From the IMG/VR virus record IMGVR_UViG_3300021437_000017, positions 1 to 63,911 of that record: a stretch of DNA of 63,911 bases, one strand, 5' to 3'. This DNA comes from a virus. Numbering within the stretch: position 1 is the stretch's first letter; every line of letters begins with the position of its first letter. Positions 43,589 to 51,205 of the stretch are shown piece by piece. A program made the translations under genes and the position numbers. The notes below the pieces were generated by a model. The model was not told the DNA's origin. It did no database searches and saw only the letters and a program-made list of their open reading frames with translations.

Positions 43589-44176
43589 ATGGACCCAAAT
43601 AGCAAGTCGATCTTTACCTCAGTCACGTTCTGGGGCATCGCGCTCGGGCTTTTGTCCCAAGTGGCATCCCGTCTCGGCTGGTACTTCCCTGGGGACATTA
43701 CCGGGCTTGCAAATGACATTTCCGGCGTTGCAGGGGCGCTGATCGGCATCTGGGGCAGGATTTCGGCAACTCAGGCCGTTCACCTAATCAGTCCGGGAAA
43801 CCAGTCAGGACGGGCCGATATTCGCTTCCTGGTGGCCGTGGCAGCGATCAGCATTGCCGCGTGCGCCGTTACCCCTCAAACGCCAGCGCAGGACGTGTAC
43901 GCCATTCAGGGCGATTATGCAGCGGCGCTATCTGTAGCGGTGGCCTACAAGCAGCTCCCGGCCTGTGGGCAGCCTACCTCGCCGGTGCTTTGCTCGGATA
44001 AAGCGGTAGTTGCCAAGTTACAGGCGGCCGATGATGCCGCCTACGCAGCCCTGACCGCAGCGCAGAACATCGTCAGGACGCCCGGCGCGGGCCTGAACGC
44101 GCAGACTGCTATCACCGCGGCTAACCAAGCGGTGCAGGCGCTTATTACCATTACGTCAACCTTGGGAGTGAAATAA
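43589..44176 (+). CDS. Membrane-lipoprotein-like fusion protein
   Basis: A 195-residue protein. Its N-terminus has two hydrophobic stretches (SVTFWGIALGLLSQV and GVAGALIGIWGRI), like small holins. Further along, after a polar linker, a third hydrophobic stretch FLVAVAAISIAACAV ends in an IAAC sequence that resembles a lipobox but lies about 85 residues in. The rest is Ala-rich and helical with Cys pairs. No start codon lies close before the lipobox, so it reads as one chain. Similar lipoprotein parts occur as separate genes in other phages. Confidence 0.7.
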   Translation: MDPNSKSIFTSVTFWGIALGLLSQVASRLGWYFPGDITGLANDISGVAGALIGIWGRISATQAVHLISPGNQSGRADIRFLVAVAAISIAACAVTPQTPAQDVYAIQGDYAAALSVAVAYKQLPACGQPTSPVLCSDKAVVAKLQAADDAAYAALTAAQNIVRTPGAGLNAQTAITAANQAVQALITITSTLGVK

Positions 44177-44394
44177 TGGACCCACTAACGCTTGCCGCAT
44201 TCGCAATCAAGGCGCTCGAAATCGTTCCGCAGCTTATTACGGCTGGATTGGACGTTCAGGCGCATATTCGTCAATCAACCACCGCATTGCAGGGAATGCA
44301 GACCGAGAAGCGCGATCCAAACGACGCCGAGTGGGCGGCGCTTAACGCCACGATTGCGGAAATGAGGAAGGAACTGCACGCGCCCGGAACTTAG
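44176..44394 (+). CDS. Small helical protein
   Basis: A 72-residue protein with an amphipathic Ala/Leu-rich N-terminal half (LTLAAFAIKALEIVPQLITAGL) and a Lys/Glu-rich helical tail (AEWAALNATIAEMRKEL). Its ATG overlaps the upstream TAA (TAATG). It is the last gene of the lysis operon and is followed by terminator hairpins. It may act in membrane disruption or regulation of lysis; no family is recognised. Confidence 0.65.
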   Translation: MDPLTLAAFAIKALEIVPQLITAGLDVQAHIRQSTTALQGMQTEKRDPNDAEWAALNATIAEMRKELHAPGT

Positions 44395-44452
44395 CCGGCA
44401 CCCTCCTCGCCGGTCCTGCCCGTCGCCTGCCAACAAACGCTCCCCGAAACAA

Positions 44453-44479
44453 AGCGCCCGACCTTTTGAGCCGGGCGCT
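44453..44479 (+). terminator. Terminator-like hairpin after the lysis operon
   Basis: AGCGCCCG (44453-44460) pairs perfectly with CGGGCGCT (44472-44479) around an 11-base loop. The following run is not a pure T tract, so termination may be moderate. The 284 bases from 44395 to 44678 contain no gene I can support. Confidence 0.5.
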
Positions 44480-44661
44480 GACCTACCGAAAATTTTAATC
44501 AAATTTGAATAACACTCAAGATAAGTGACGGTATTTCAACCGTTGCTGCATTGAGTCTTGCGGCGAGACAGTTAGCGCATGATGGACTCCGCTAGAAATT
44601 AAAGATTGATGGAATGCGCCAAAAATTATGCGCTTGGTAAATGCTTTAGTCAATAGGCAAC

Positions 44662-44698
44662 AACCCGTCAGGCTTCGCTCAACCTGACGGGTTTTTTA
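44662..44698. terminator. Strong terminator between convergent operons
   Basis: AACCCGTCAGG (44662-44672) pairs with CCTGACGGGTT (44683-44693) in an 11-bp stem followed by TTTTTT on the plus strand. It overlaps the end of the convergent minus-strand gene at 44679, so it can end both operons. Confidence 0.85.
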
Positions 44699-44864
44699 TC
44701 CATTCTGGCGACAATTTCGCGTGAATTCTGCATAGCTTTTTACCGGATTCAGTCACGAATGAAGCGCGGAACGGGCATGTACCGCCATTAGGTCTATACC
44801 ATTTTGGCGTAGTTGCGGCCTCGCAAATCGGATAGGATATCCGCTTTCTGATCAGTTTATTCAC
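44679..44864 (-). CDS. Small Cys-containing protein
   Basis: A 61-residue protein with a GTG start preceded by a very good aaggagg site. It contains cysteines at YPICEAA, GGTCPFR and KLCRIH with a following His, a possible zinc-binding pattern. Its end is embedded in the terminator hairpin. No family is recognised. Confidence 0.7.
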   Translation of the reverse strand: MNKLIRKRISYPICEAATTPKWYRPNGGTCPFRASFVTESGKKLCRIHAKLSPEWIKNPSG

Positions 44865-44888
44865 GTCAGCAACCTCCTTGTTGGTTTT

Positions 44889-45113
44889 TTACTTCTTGAA
44901 CCAATAGGTGCGCAACCCGCGCGCCCACGAATAGGCGTAGACGAAACACAAAGCCAAGATGCCCCATTGTTCGGCTTTCCATGTGGCCCAGAACCAAAAT
45001 GGTTGCCGCGCAAGCCCAAAAATACATGCCCATTTCCGCCAAGACTCACGCGAATCTTGGCTTAGAAATACTGCGGTTACTCCACAAATAGCAATCCCGA
45101 GTTGGTCGATCAT
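44889..45113 (-). CDS. Small membrane protein
   Basis: A 74-residue protein starting at MIDQLGIAI; an in-frame TTG at 45125 would add four residues. It has a hydrophobic N-terminal segment and a Trp-rich second half (FWFWATWKAEQWGILALCFVY). It likely spans the membrane twice. No function can be assigned. Confidence 0.65.
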   Translation of the reverse strand: MIDQLGIAICGVTAVFLSQDSRESWRKWACIFGLARQPFWFWATWKAEQWGILALCFVYAYSWARGLRTYWFKK

Positions 45114-45146
45114 GCCAGCAACCAATGCAGCGCGTAGCCAAGCACC

Positions 45147-45401
45147 TCAGTAGTAATTCCATTCCTTAGGAGCATCTCCGTAAAGCATTTCAGATATGAA
45201 CCAATTTGGAGGATTGATGTTTAATTTTGAGATATTCCCAATTACTATGTGCGCGCCAGAATAGTGATTCAATAACCCAATCTTCAACTCGCCGTGGCTT
45301 CGAGAATCTGCGATGCTGGCGTATGTGTGATTGTTGCAGTGTACTGCGATAGGAAGATCGGGGAAAGACAAAAGCAATCTTGCAAGATCGTGAGAATTCA
45401 T
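45147..45401 (-). CDS. Hypothetical early protein
   Basis: An 84-residue protein starting MNSHDLARLLLSFPDLPIA. The ATG overlaps the preceding stop (ATGA), which fixes the start. It contains the Asn-Asn-His-Thr-Tyr segment and a second-half strand pattern that appear in many phage early proteins of unknown function. It is predicted to be soluble. Confidence 0.65.
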   Translation of the reverse strand: MNSHDLARLLLSFPDLPIAVHCNNHTYASIADSRSHGELKIGLLNHYSGAHIVIGNISKLNINPPNWFISEMLYGDAPKEWNYY

Positions 45402-45535
45402 ATCGTAATCCAATGGAGTAAGTAGCCTAGCGCCCCGCAGATTATCATCACTGCAACGCACAGCCATGCGTATGCAGCGCAGCGCTCATCTTCGGATTGA
45501 TGCTCGGGGCTGCGGCCCTGAAGGTTGGTGGTCAT
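45398..45535 (-). CDS. Small single-pass membrane protein
   Basis: A 45-residue protein starting MTTNLQGRSPEHQSED with one strongly hydrophobic helix (AWLCVAVMIICGALGYLLHW). Both ends overlap neighbours by four bases. This is one of a run of tiny membrane peptides in this early operon. Confidence 0.55.
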   Translation of the reverse strand: MTTNLQGRSPEHQSEDERCAAYAWLCVAVMIICGALGYLLHWITI

Positions 45536-45603
45536 CTTATGTTCCACGCCACAAATAGAAAGATGGCTATCAGAACTGCATAGCCGATGATGTCGGCTGT
45601 CAT
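45532..45603 (-). CDS. Micro-protein, single membrane helix
   Basis: A 23-residue peptide, MTADIIGYAVLIAIFLFVAW followed by NIR, that is almost all membrane helix. The ATG follows an aaggag site and the stop overlaps the next gene's ATG, so translation is plausible. Confidence 0.5.
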   Translation of the reverse strand: MTADIIGYAVLIAIFLFVAWNIR

Positions 45604-45605
45604 GG

Positions 45606-45740
45606 CTACTCCTTCCCCGCATCAGCGGGCTTGTTGGCGAGGGCATCAATTGTGGCATCGGCAACTGCGCCAATTAATTGCGCTACCACGTCGGAAGGGC
45701 TGCGCGTGGCTATGAAGGGGCCGTTTAAGTTGTCTGCCAT
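45606..45740 (-). CDS. Small hypothetical protein
   Basis: A 44-residue protein starting MADNLNGPFIATRSPSDV. The C-terminal part is an Ala-rich helix (LIGAVADATIDALANK). It overlaps the preceding gene by 16 bases. No family is recognised and the start is chosen as the ATG nearest the operon spacing. Confidence 0.5.
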   Translation of the reverse strand: MADNLNGPFIATRSPSDVVAQLIGAVADATIDALANKPADAGKE

Positions 45741-45952
45741 CCGAATCTTCTGATTATTGGTATTTTTGGTAATTCCAGCTCTACCTGCTCGTATCTCACG
45801 CACGTAGCGTTCATGGCGAGGTTCTGCTCTCTAAGGATGGCATTCTCCGCTTGGCAGGCTGCCAGCTCACGTTCGAGCTTTCGACACATTGAAAGCAATC
45901 GTTCCGCAGTTGCGCCAATCACGATTTCATCAGTCCTCGGCGTGTCACTCAT
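45725..45952 (-). CDS. Small coiled-coil early protein
   Basis: A 75-residue protein beginning MSDTPRTDEIVIGATAERLL, a phage-typical N-terminus, with a coiled coil over the Cys/Leu-rich middle (SMCRKLERELAACQAENAIL). It starts with a four-base overlap and overlaps the next gene. The role is unknown. Confidence 0.65.
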   Translation of the reverse strand: MSDTPRTDEIVIGATAERLLSMCRKLERELAACQAENAILREQNLAMNATCVRYEQVELELPKIPIIRRFGWQTT

Positions 45953-46314
45953 TTTTCATCCTCCAGTGCGCGGATTCGTTTAGCAGAAGTTTGATCCCAC
46001 CCATCACAGATTTTCGCGCACCGCTCCCGTTCCTCCCTGCGAGCGGTTGCGAGTTCGGCCTCAAGCCTGTTCATCTCAGCCATTGTGTCTTTCATGTATT
46101 CATAAAAATCGCGCTCAAGCTCAATCGCGTGCAGGGCTTGGTTACAAAGAGAATGCAAATATCCGCGCGTTAATCTGATTCTCCAATCCTCAATCTGTTC
46201 CGCACTCAGCGGCAGCTTGCTCGGGGCCGCAGCAGGCACAGGCTCGGCTTGATTTCGCGTCGTGCTGCCGATAGACGACGACACCTGCGGCGCTGCGGTT
46301 TTCTTTTCGCTCAT
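45949..46314 (-). CDS. Hypothetical early protein with coiled coil
   Basis: A 121-residue protein from the ATG at 46314 (MSEKKTAAPQVSSS). After a low-complexity N-terminus it forms a long helix (DFYEYMKDTMAEMNRLEAEL and following). It overlaps both neighbours by four bases. No motif is recognised. Confidence 0.65.
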   Translation of the reverse strand: MSEKKTAAPQVSSSIGSTTRNQAEPVPAAAPSKLPLSAEQIEDWRIRLTRGYLHSLCNQALHAIELERDFYEYMKDTMAEMNRLEAELATARREERERCAKICDGWDQTSAKRIRALEDEK

Positions 46315-46517
46315 TTCGTATCCTCCAAGCATTGATTGATCCTACGCGCGAGCATCTTGGCGAATTGGCGGGTGAGTGCGAATGTAAAACCTAATTTGCC
46401 CTTTCCCGGCCATATACCAATCCTCACGCTTTTGGTGTCATGCGTTGCGATTGACGCGTACGGATAGACGCCCACCTTGTGCGTGCAATAGACTACGGTT
46501 GGCTTATGCTTGGCCAT
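46311..46517 (-). CDS. Small basic hypothetical protein
   Basis: A 68-residue protein starting MAKHKPTVVYCTHKVG, basic (several Lys/Arg), with mixed strands and a C-terminal helix (RQFAKMLARRINQCLE). The ATG shares a base with the upstream stop (TGATG). Nucleic-acid binding is possible from its charge but not shown. Confidence 0.65.
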   Translation of the reverse strand: MAKHKPTVVYCTHKVGVYPYASIATHDTKSVRIGIWPGKGKLGFTFALTRQFAKMLARRINQCLEDTK

Positions 46518-46714
46518 CACCCACCACCTTGGCTCGCCAGAAACTTGTTCAGTCGCTTGATGCGCGTCTGATTGTAGCTGATGATGCTCGCGGCAAACTC
46601 CTGCCCAGTGTGCGCTTCGAGCAACTTGCGCTCGGCTTCGTCCAGTTCGCGCGCCGCGAGTTCTTTCGGCGTCGGCGCGGGCCAGATGTTGTAGAGCCAA
46701 GTGCGGAGGTTCAT
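46517..46714 (-). CDS. Small helical hypothetical protein
   Basis: A 65-residue protein starting MNLRTWLYNIWPAPTPKEL, with a short hydrophobic beginning followed by a long charged helix (AARELDEAERKLLEAH). A four-base overlap joins it to the ATPase gene before it. No family is recognised. Confidence 0.65.
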   Translation of the reverse strand: MNLRTWLYNIWPAPTPKELAARELDEAERKLLEAHTGQEFAASIISYNQTRIKRLNKFLASQGGG

Positions 46715-47733
46715 GCTGCCGCCTTGCGCTTCGTTAAAACGGTGTCGATCCACGTATGACAGCGCGGCAGATCGGCTTCAAGGATTAGCGATAAGCGTTC
46801 TACCTTCGCGGCTTTCTTGAGCGCGTCGATGTTTATTCCGTTGTCGGTGCAACGGGCTTCGAGTGCGAGCGCTTCTTCTGGCGCGATGTAGGGGGCCGCA
46901 GACGATCCCGGTTGGCTAGCACTACCTTTCGGCCCTAAGTCAGATACGTTCTCTGAAGTGGCCGGGATCGTCGCGGCTTTCGGTGATCCGCCAGCAGCCC
47001 ATGCAGCGAGGCGCTTCCCGGATTCCTCGGTGATTGGCTTGTCCAACGGGAAAAGTGATCTGTGTTGCTCTTGCAGTTTGATCGGATGCGGAATACCAGG
47101 ATGCGATGCCATGAGCAGGAAACTTGCGGTTAACTCGTAAGGCATGTTCTTCTCGCATACCGGCATCCATCCATCAAGCCCGATTGCGGACTTCTTCGGA
47201 ACGATCTCCATTTTACCTTGCGCGTTCTTGACCATCTCGATCTTTTCTTCTGCCCGGAAGCACAGAATCAAGTGTGCGCGCACTTGTAGCAATTTCTGGA
47301 TCATCGCCTTATGTGCCATCTTGGGCTTGATCCAGCTTGCCATCTTCACGCGCTCGCGCTTGCCGTAATCGTCGCCAGCCATGCGGGTAAGTTCGTCGTC
47401 AGCCCAATCGAGGATTCCGCCGTCTCCGGCCCATTCGTGAGAACAGGAATCCACCACGATCACCGGATATCCGGCCTTGTCAGCAGCCATGATCGCCTCA
47501 GCGTAAGCATCAGGTCGGAAAGGCGGCTTGAGGTCGCCATGGTCAAAGTTGAACTGGTCGGCGTAGTGCTTCGCGCGTCCTGCCTCGGTGTCGATAACCG
47601 CAAATGGCTTATCACCGCAGATTCCGCTGGCGAGCCGCATCGCCGTATAGGTCTTGCCGCTGCCGCTGGCTCCTATCAGCCCAATAATCAGCCCGACGTT
47701 CTCTCTGGTCGCCTTGCGGAAAGTGAAGCTCAT
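46711..47733 (-). CDS. RecA/AAA-type phage ATPase
   Basis: A 340-residue ATPase. Residues 21-28 (GASGSGKT) are the Walker A loop, and VIVVDSCSHEW about 90 residues later is Walker B. The fold fits the phage AAA_24/Sak4-like RecA-type ATPases that act in recombination or replication. The C-terminal 100 residues are Pro/Ser-rich and variable. It is expressed with a PD-(D/E)XK-like protein directly upstream (four-base overlap), a pair typical of phage recombination modules. Confidence 0.85.
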   Translation of the reverse strand: MSFTFRKATRENVGLIIGLIGASGSGKTYTAMRLASGICGDKPFAVIDTEAGRAKHYADQFNFDHGDLKPPFRPDAYAEAIMAADKAGYPVIVVDSCSHEWAGDGGILDWADDELTRMAGDDYGKRERVKMASWIKPKMAHKAMIQKLLQVRAHLILCFRAEEKIEMVKNAQGKMEIVPKKSAIGLDGWMPVCEKNMPYELTASFLLMASHPGIPHPIKLQEQHRSLFPLDKPITEESGKRLAAWAAGGSPKAATIPATSENVSDLGPKGSASQPGSSAAPYIAPEEALALEARCTDNGINIDALKKAAKVERLSLILEADLPRCHTWIDTVLTKRKAAA

Positions 47734-48623
47734 AGCGGCACGCCTCCTTTTAATTCTTCCTCGCTGAACTTGCTATTCGCTTCCTGTTCCGCGAATCGCT
47801 GTTCTTCCCACGGCATCGGCTCGGCGTGGCAGATTCGATCCGGGTAGGCTGGCCAATAGCCGTTTGCAAGGCACTCTTTCCATATCCCGACCGCGCGCCA
47901 CATCTTGCGAGTTGCCAGATCGTCCCATGCTGGCGAGAGACAGATCAACGAACAGGCGTAAGGATAGCTCTGTTCCTGCACCAGATGCACGCAGCGGGGC
48001 GGCATGTCATCAGGTGACAGGGTAGCTACCCCTTTTTCGTAGAACACTGTGGCGGCGTCATAGGACGGCAATTGAGTGCGAATCCAGGACTCCGGGTTAG
48101 CGGTTCCGGCGGTCGTTTTATAACTCAGAATCAGCCCGTAATCGGCGGTCAGCCAGTCAGGACGAATCTTGCAACGCACTCCGTCAAGATCAAAAATCAC
48201 CGTCTCCTCTGGTAGGCCAGTATCGAATACGTTAGAGATTTCGCTGTTGGCGATGTATTCCTTGGCGGTTTTGACCATCGCTTCGACTTCTGGCAATTTG
48301 TGCGCGAGGATTGGCAGCTTGCCAGCCGCCCGCGCTTCGTCGCGCTGTTCCTTCGCGGCTTTGGCGCGCCAGTCGTCGGCTTCGATCATGACTAGTCCGA
48401 CGTGGCCGCCTTCGAGCAGGAGCGCATGGGCATAAGTCCCGAGGTCCATCTTGCTCGAATCCTCGCGCTCGCGGTTTGGGTTAAGCCAACTGTCAGTCCA
48501 CGCGTGCAGCGGACTGGCCGACAGGATCGTATGGCACATGCCAGAAGAAAAGGCGGAAATGGCCAGATATTGAGCCATGCTCATGTCGGCGTAGAGTCCT
48601 GGCACAACTTCGTTCGCGCTCAT
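47730..48623 (-). CDS. PD-(D/E)XK exonuclease-like protein
   Basis: A 297-residue protein resembling phage exonuclease VIII/PDDEXK_1 proteins: LGTYAHALLLEG near 75, CKIRPDWLTADYGLILSYKTT near 165-185, and the downstream QLPSYDAATVFY helix. The first catalytic Asp (RPD) is present, but the usual acidic residue of the D-x-K motif is Ser (LSYKTT), so activity is uncertain. It starts at MSANEVVPGL (ATG 48623, ATGA overlap) and is coupled to the RecA-like ATPase. Confidence 0.8.
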   Translation of the reverse strand: MSANEVVPGLYADMSMAQYLAISAFSSGMCHTILSASPLHAWTDSWLNPNREREDSSKMDLGTYAHALLLEGGHVGLVMIEADDWRAKAAKEQRDEARAAGKLPILAHKLPEVEAMVKTAKEYIANSEISNVFDTGLPEETVIFDLDGVRCKIRPDWLTADYGLILSYKTTAGTANPESWIRTQLPSYDAATVFYEKGVATLSPDDMPPRCVHLVQEQSYPYACSLICLSPAWDDLATRKMWRAVGIWKECLANGYWPAYPDRICHAEPMPWEEQRFAEQEANSKFSEEELKGGVPL

Positions 48624-48844
48624 ACTCTGCTCCGCTCGCCGCGCTCCATGTTGCACATGCTGACGTAATCGCTGAAATCTGGGCCGTTATGCCGGAGGGC
48701 CACGCAGGTTTCAACTGAAACATTCCAGCACTCGCGCCCGTTTAGCCAGTCATCCCCGCGCTTCCTGACCGCTTCGGCAGGATGGTATTGCACGACAGCG
48801 GCAGGATGCTTCTTGACGATCTTTTTGTAATCGTGTGCGCTCAT
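48620..48844 (-). CDS. Hypothetical early protein
   Basis: A 74-residue protein beginning MSAHDYKKIVKKHPAAVV. It has three cysteines and a Trp-containing middle (GDDWLNGRECWNVSV). ATGA overlaps join it on both sides. No family is recognised. Confidence 0.65.
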   Translation of the reverse strand: MSAHDYKKIVKKHPAAVVQYHPAEAVRKRGDDWLNGRECWNVSVETCVALRHNGPDFSDYVSMCNMERGERSRV

Positions 48845-49020
48845 GCCGCCCCCTCCTTGGCCTTGCGCTTCGTGTAGACACGAGGTTTCTGGTTAATCGC
48901 CGCGATGATCTTCGGCAGGTCAAGTAGCTCGATAGTCTGCTCATAACATTTCACGACCAACCCTTGATCTCCAGCATCTTTTGAATCGAAAATTTCTTCA
49001 ACTGTAACTCTGAATGCCAT
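48841..49020 (-). CDS. Small hypothetical protein
   Basis: A 59-residue protein starting MAFRVTVEEIFDSKDAG after an aaggag site. The C-terminal end is Lys/Arg-rich. It opens a cluster of overlapping genes that includes the exonuclease-like protein and ATPase. Function is unknown. Confidence 0.6.
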   Translation of the reverse strand: MAFRVTVEEIFDSKDAGDQGLVVKCYEQTIELLDLPKIIAAINQKPRVYTKRKAKEGAA

Positions 49021-49098
49021 TTCATCTCCTTGTAAAAAGTCGGCGCGGGTTCGGGAACCCTCCCTCTCGGCCACGTGAGCCGGCAGTCCCGCGCCAGG

Positions 49099-49308
49099 TC
49101 ATTTCGGTGGTTTTGGCAATGGCATCCAATGCGTAGGACTGATAATGTGATATCGTCCTTGCCATCTGCCTTTTCCGGTTTGCGTGTAACCGTAATAGGC
49201 AATCTGCACAAAATCAGAAAATACTAGATAGTGCGGCCCATTCTCATACCATTTTTTTGGATCAAAGATCGGAATAGGACAAGTCTCAATTGATTGCCAT
49301 TCACTCAT
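49099..49308 (-). CDS. DUF551-like protein
   Basis: A 69-residue protein with the aromatic-rich pattern of DUF551 phage proteins. It begins MSEWQSIETCPIP and ends PTHWMPLPKPPK, the characteristic closing motif of the family. No biochemical role is known. It overlaps the next upstream gene by eight bases. Confidence 0.8.
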   Translation of the reverse strand: MSEWQSIETCPIPIFDPKKWYENGPHYLVFSDFVQIAYYGYTQTGKGRWQGRYHIISPTHWMPLPKPPK

Positions 49309-50062
49309 CGCGCTCAATCCTCACTCTCATCTCGCCCTCGCGGTCACGATAAATATGTTCTTCCTCATCCGCCTGCCGCTTTGCCGCGCGGTAGCACTGC
49401 GAGCAAAGGTCGAGATACTGCGCTGGCCCGACTCCGCATTCACGGCATAGGGGTGCCGCAGCGTTCGTAGGCTGGCCAGCCGTTCCGGTAGTCTCCGCAA
49501 TGGGATTCCCCGGTGACGGGTTCTGTTCCTGCGACGCTGCGGCATTCGACGCAGCTGCGAGCATGGCTTTGAACACCCTGCCGCATACATATTGATAGCT
49601 TCTACCGTGTGATAGCATTTGCAACGCTTCACGCAGTTCGTCGGCGCCACGATTTAGCATCTCGCCATCCGGCACGACCGCAACCGGCTCGGCGTGTTGT
49701 TTACCTATCGGTCGCCAATACTCGCAATCAATCTTTCCTTTTCCCTCGGCCAAAAGTTTGTGCGCATAGACACAAATCTCTGGCATGTTGTCGTCTATCA
49801 CGCAACCGTCAGGCTCGAATCCGTCAGGCATGTTCTCAATGTCGCAATGACAGCCATACTTTACCGCAACCGTCTCGGTGGGGAGGGTGGCGAGCGCATC
49901 GCGTGCAATCTTACGCATATAGTCGCGCTCGCCATTGCTGCCATACTCGACACCATAGGTTGACGGCAGTCCCTCGCGAGATTTGACTGGTGGAAATTCT
50001 CCAAACCATCGCTCAATTCTTTGAAGCGCCTCGACCAGCCGCGCGTTGATGTCGTTGCTCAT
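49301..50062 (-). CDS. Hypothetical protein with C-terminal zinc-ribbon-like part
   Basis: A 253-residue protein. The first 170 residues have no recognised family. A low-complexity Ala/Pro linker follows (about 170-210), and the C-terminus shows cysteines spaced as a small zinc ribbon (LCRECGVGPAQYLDLCSQCY). The protein may bind nucleic acid or another protein through this part. Four bases overlap the next gene. Confidence 0.6.
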   Translation of the reverse strand: MSNDINARLVEALQRIERWFGEFPPVKSREGLPSTYGVEYGSNGERDYMRKIARDALATLPTETVAVKYGCHCDIENMPDGFEPDGCVIDDNMPEICVYAHKLLAEGKGKIDCEYWRPIGKQHAEPVAVVPDGEMLNRGADELREALQMLSHGRSYQYVCGRVFKAMLAAASNAAASQEQNPSPGNPIAETTGTAGQPTNAAAPLCRECGVGPAQYLDLCSQCYRAAKRQADEEEHIYRDREGEMRVRIERDE

Positions 50063-50181
50063 TCAACCGACTCCCTATCTTTTTGCCAGTTAATACCGCG
50101 CGACCACCTGATGTGATGGTAGATCGCCATGATCAGCAGCCCGGCGCTGAATGCTGAGAACATCAGCGCGGCATAAGTCAT
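50059..50181 (-). CDS. Small membrane protein
   Basis: A 40-residue protein starting MTYAALMFSAFSAGLLIMA, one hydrophobic helix with a basic tail. It overlaps the larger gene by four bases. A weak start region makes the call moderate. Confidence 0.5.
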   Translation of the reverse strand: MTYAALMFSAFSAGLLIMAIYHHIRWSRGINWQKDRESVE

Positions 50182-50314
50182 GTCGGGCCATGCGATGAGC
50201 GTTAATGCAAGCTGGCTACAGGTCACGATGTTCCTTTCTGCGGCACTTTCGACTGGCCGCTGGTTGCGAGGTGATATGCCTAGACTACTGCCAATCGGCA
50301 ATATGTGTCAAGAA

Positions 50315-50473
50315 CTATTTTTGCAAGGGGATAATGCGGGGCGGGGAAGGGATTGCCCACTGTTTGCCGATTTTGATTGCGCCATGGATGCGGTCTTTGG
50401 CGCAAAGCAACTTGATACGGGCGCGGGATAGATTGAGCCGATGCGCGGCTTCGGTAGCGGAAAGATATTTCAT
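50315..50473 (-). CDS. MerR/excisionase-type small DNA-binding protein
   Basis: A 52-residue protein starting MKYLSATEAAHRLNLSRARI, which fits the N-terminal helix-turn-helix of excisionase/MerR-like (HTH_17) proteins with the WAIP ending segment after GKQ. It starts seven bases after a strong -10 box, implying a leaderless mRNA. It sits at the head of the minus-strand early operon, so it may be a transcriptional regulator. Confidence 0.8.
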   Translation of the reverse strand: MKYLSATEAAHRLNLSRARIKLLCAKDRIHGAIKIGKQWAIPSPPRIIPLQK

Positions 50474-50475
50474 AG

Positions 50476-50510
50476 TTGACATGATAAGCCGATTGGCAAT
50501 AGACTGTCAA
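50476..50510. promoter_or_regulatory. Overlapping divergent promoters
   Basis: On the minus strand TTGACA (50510-50505), an 18-base spacer and TATCAT (50486-50481) precede the HTH gene, with its ATG 7 bases downstream of the -10. On the plus strand TTGACA (50476-50481) is followed 18 bases later by TAGACT (50500-50505), serving the operon from 50639. The boxes mirror each other in an inverted TTGACA...TGTCAA arrangement. A regulator bound here would switch both directions. Confidence 0.65.
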
Positions 50511-50638
50511 TTGGTGGTGCGGCATGGAAGGACATGCACGGTAGCGAGGCATGAGTGAAGTCGAATACATCTCATGCACTGTTCGACATCAGGTATCAAG
50601 CCCTGACGCCACCCCACGAAATTTTAGACGGAGGTAAC

Positions 50639-50980
50639 ATGGCACAATTGGAAAGCGTCACCTTTACCGGAGCCGATGCAGGCAAAGTTACGCCGGACAA
50701 AGTAACCTATGAGAACGTAACGCCTGGTCTAATCACCGCATTGCATCTTGGCATCAAGATCAGCGAAATCAAGAGCGCCTGTCCCGAACTCGAAGCGGCA
50801 TGTAATCGCAAGATCGACGCGGCGGAAAACTTCGCCAACCTGTGCAAGTTGGTCGCGCTGAAATCCGGGATTGATGCGAGCGTGCTATCGACCTATATCA
50901 CGGCAGTCTGCAACGAAACGCTGGCGAAGAAAGAAAAACAGGCCGAACAGTTGTCACTGCTATTCGAGGAAATGGCATAA
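50639..50980 (+). CDS. Hypothetical protein opening the RusA operon
   Basis: A 113-residue protein from ATG 50639 with a strong gacggaggtaac ribosome-binding site. An earlier in-frame ATG (50555) is unlikely. The C-terminal half is helical and Cys-containing (CPELEAACNRKIDAAEN and a following Cys). No family is recognised. It is the first gene of the plus-strand early operon. Confidence 0.7.
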   Translation: MAQLESVTFTGADAGKVTPDKVTYENVTPGLITALHLGIKISEIKSACPELEAACNRKIDAAENFANLCKLVALKSGIDASVLSTYITAVCNETLAKKEKQAEQLSLLFEEMA

Positions 50981-51004
50981 CGCCAAGTCGCCACGGAGCG
51001 GGAA

Positions 51005-51205
51005 ATGAGAGAACCACGATCCGCATTGACTGACCCCCAAATTGGCGACCGCGTGCGCGCTAGGGGACGGACCAGGATTGTCATGAGACGGGATGGCAAT
51101 GATATTTGGTATCGAGTTGAGGAACAAGGCAACGCACATTCCAAAAATTGCTGGATCACGACTTGGCAGGATTGGTGCAGAAAGAACGATGCGGTGGCGC
51201 TATGA
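51005..51205 (+). CDS. Small hypothetical protein
   Basis: A 66-residue basic protein with many Arg and Trp residues (RVRARGRTRIVMRR and NAHSKNCWITTWQDW). It lies between two early genes with a gagcggga site and a four-base overlap with the next. Nucleic-acid binding is possible from composition. Confidence 0.65.
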   Translation: MREPRSALTDPQIGDRVRARGRTRIVMRRDGNDIWYRVEEQGNAHSKNCWITTWQDWCRKNDAVAL

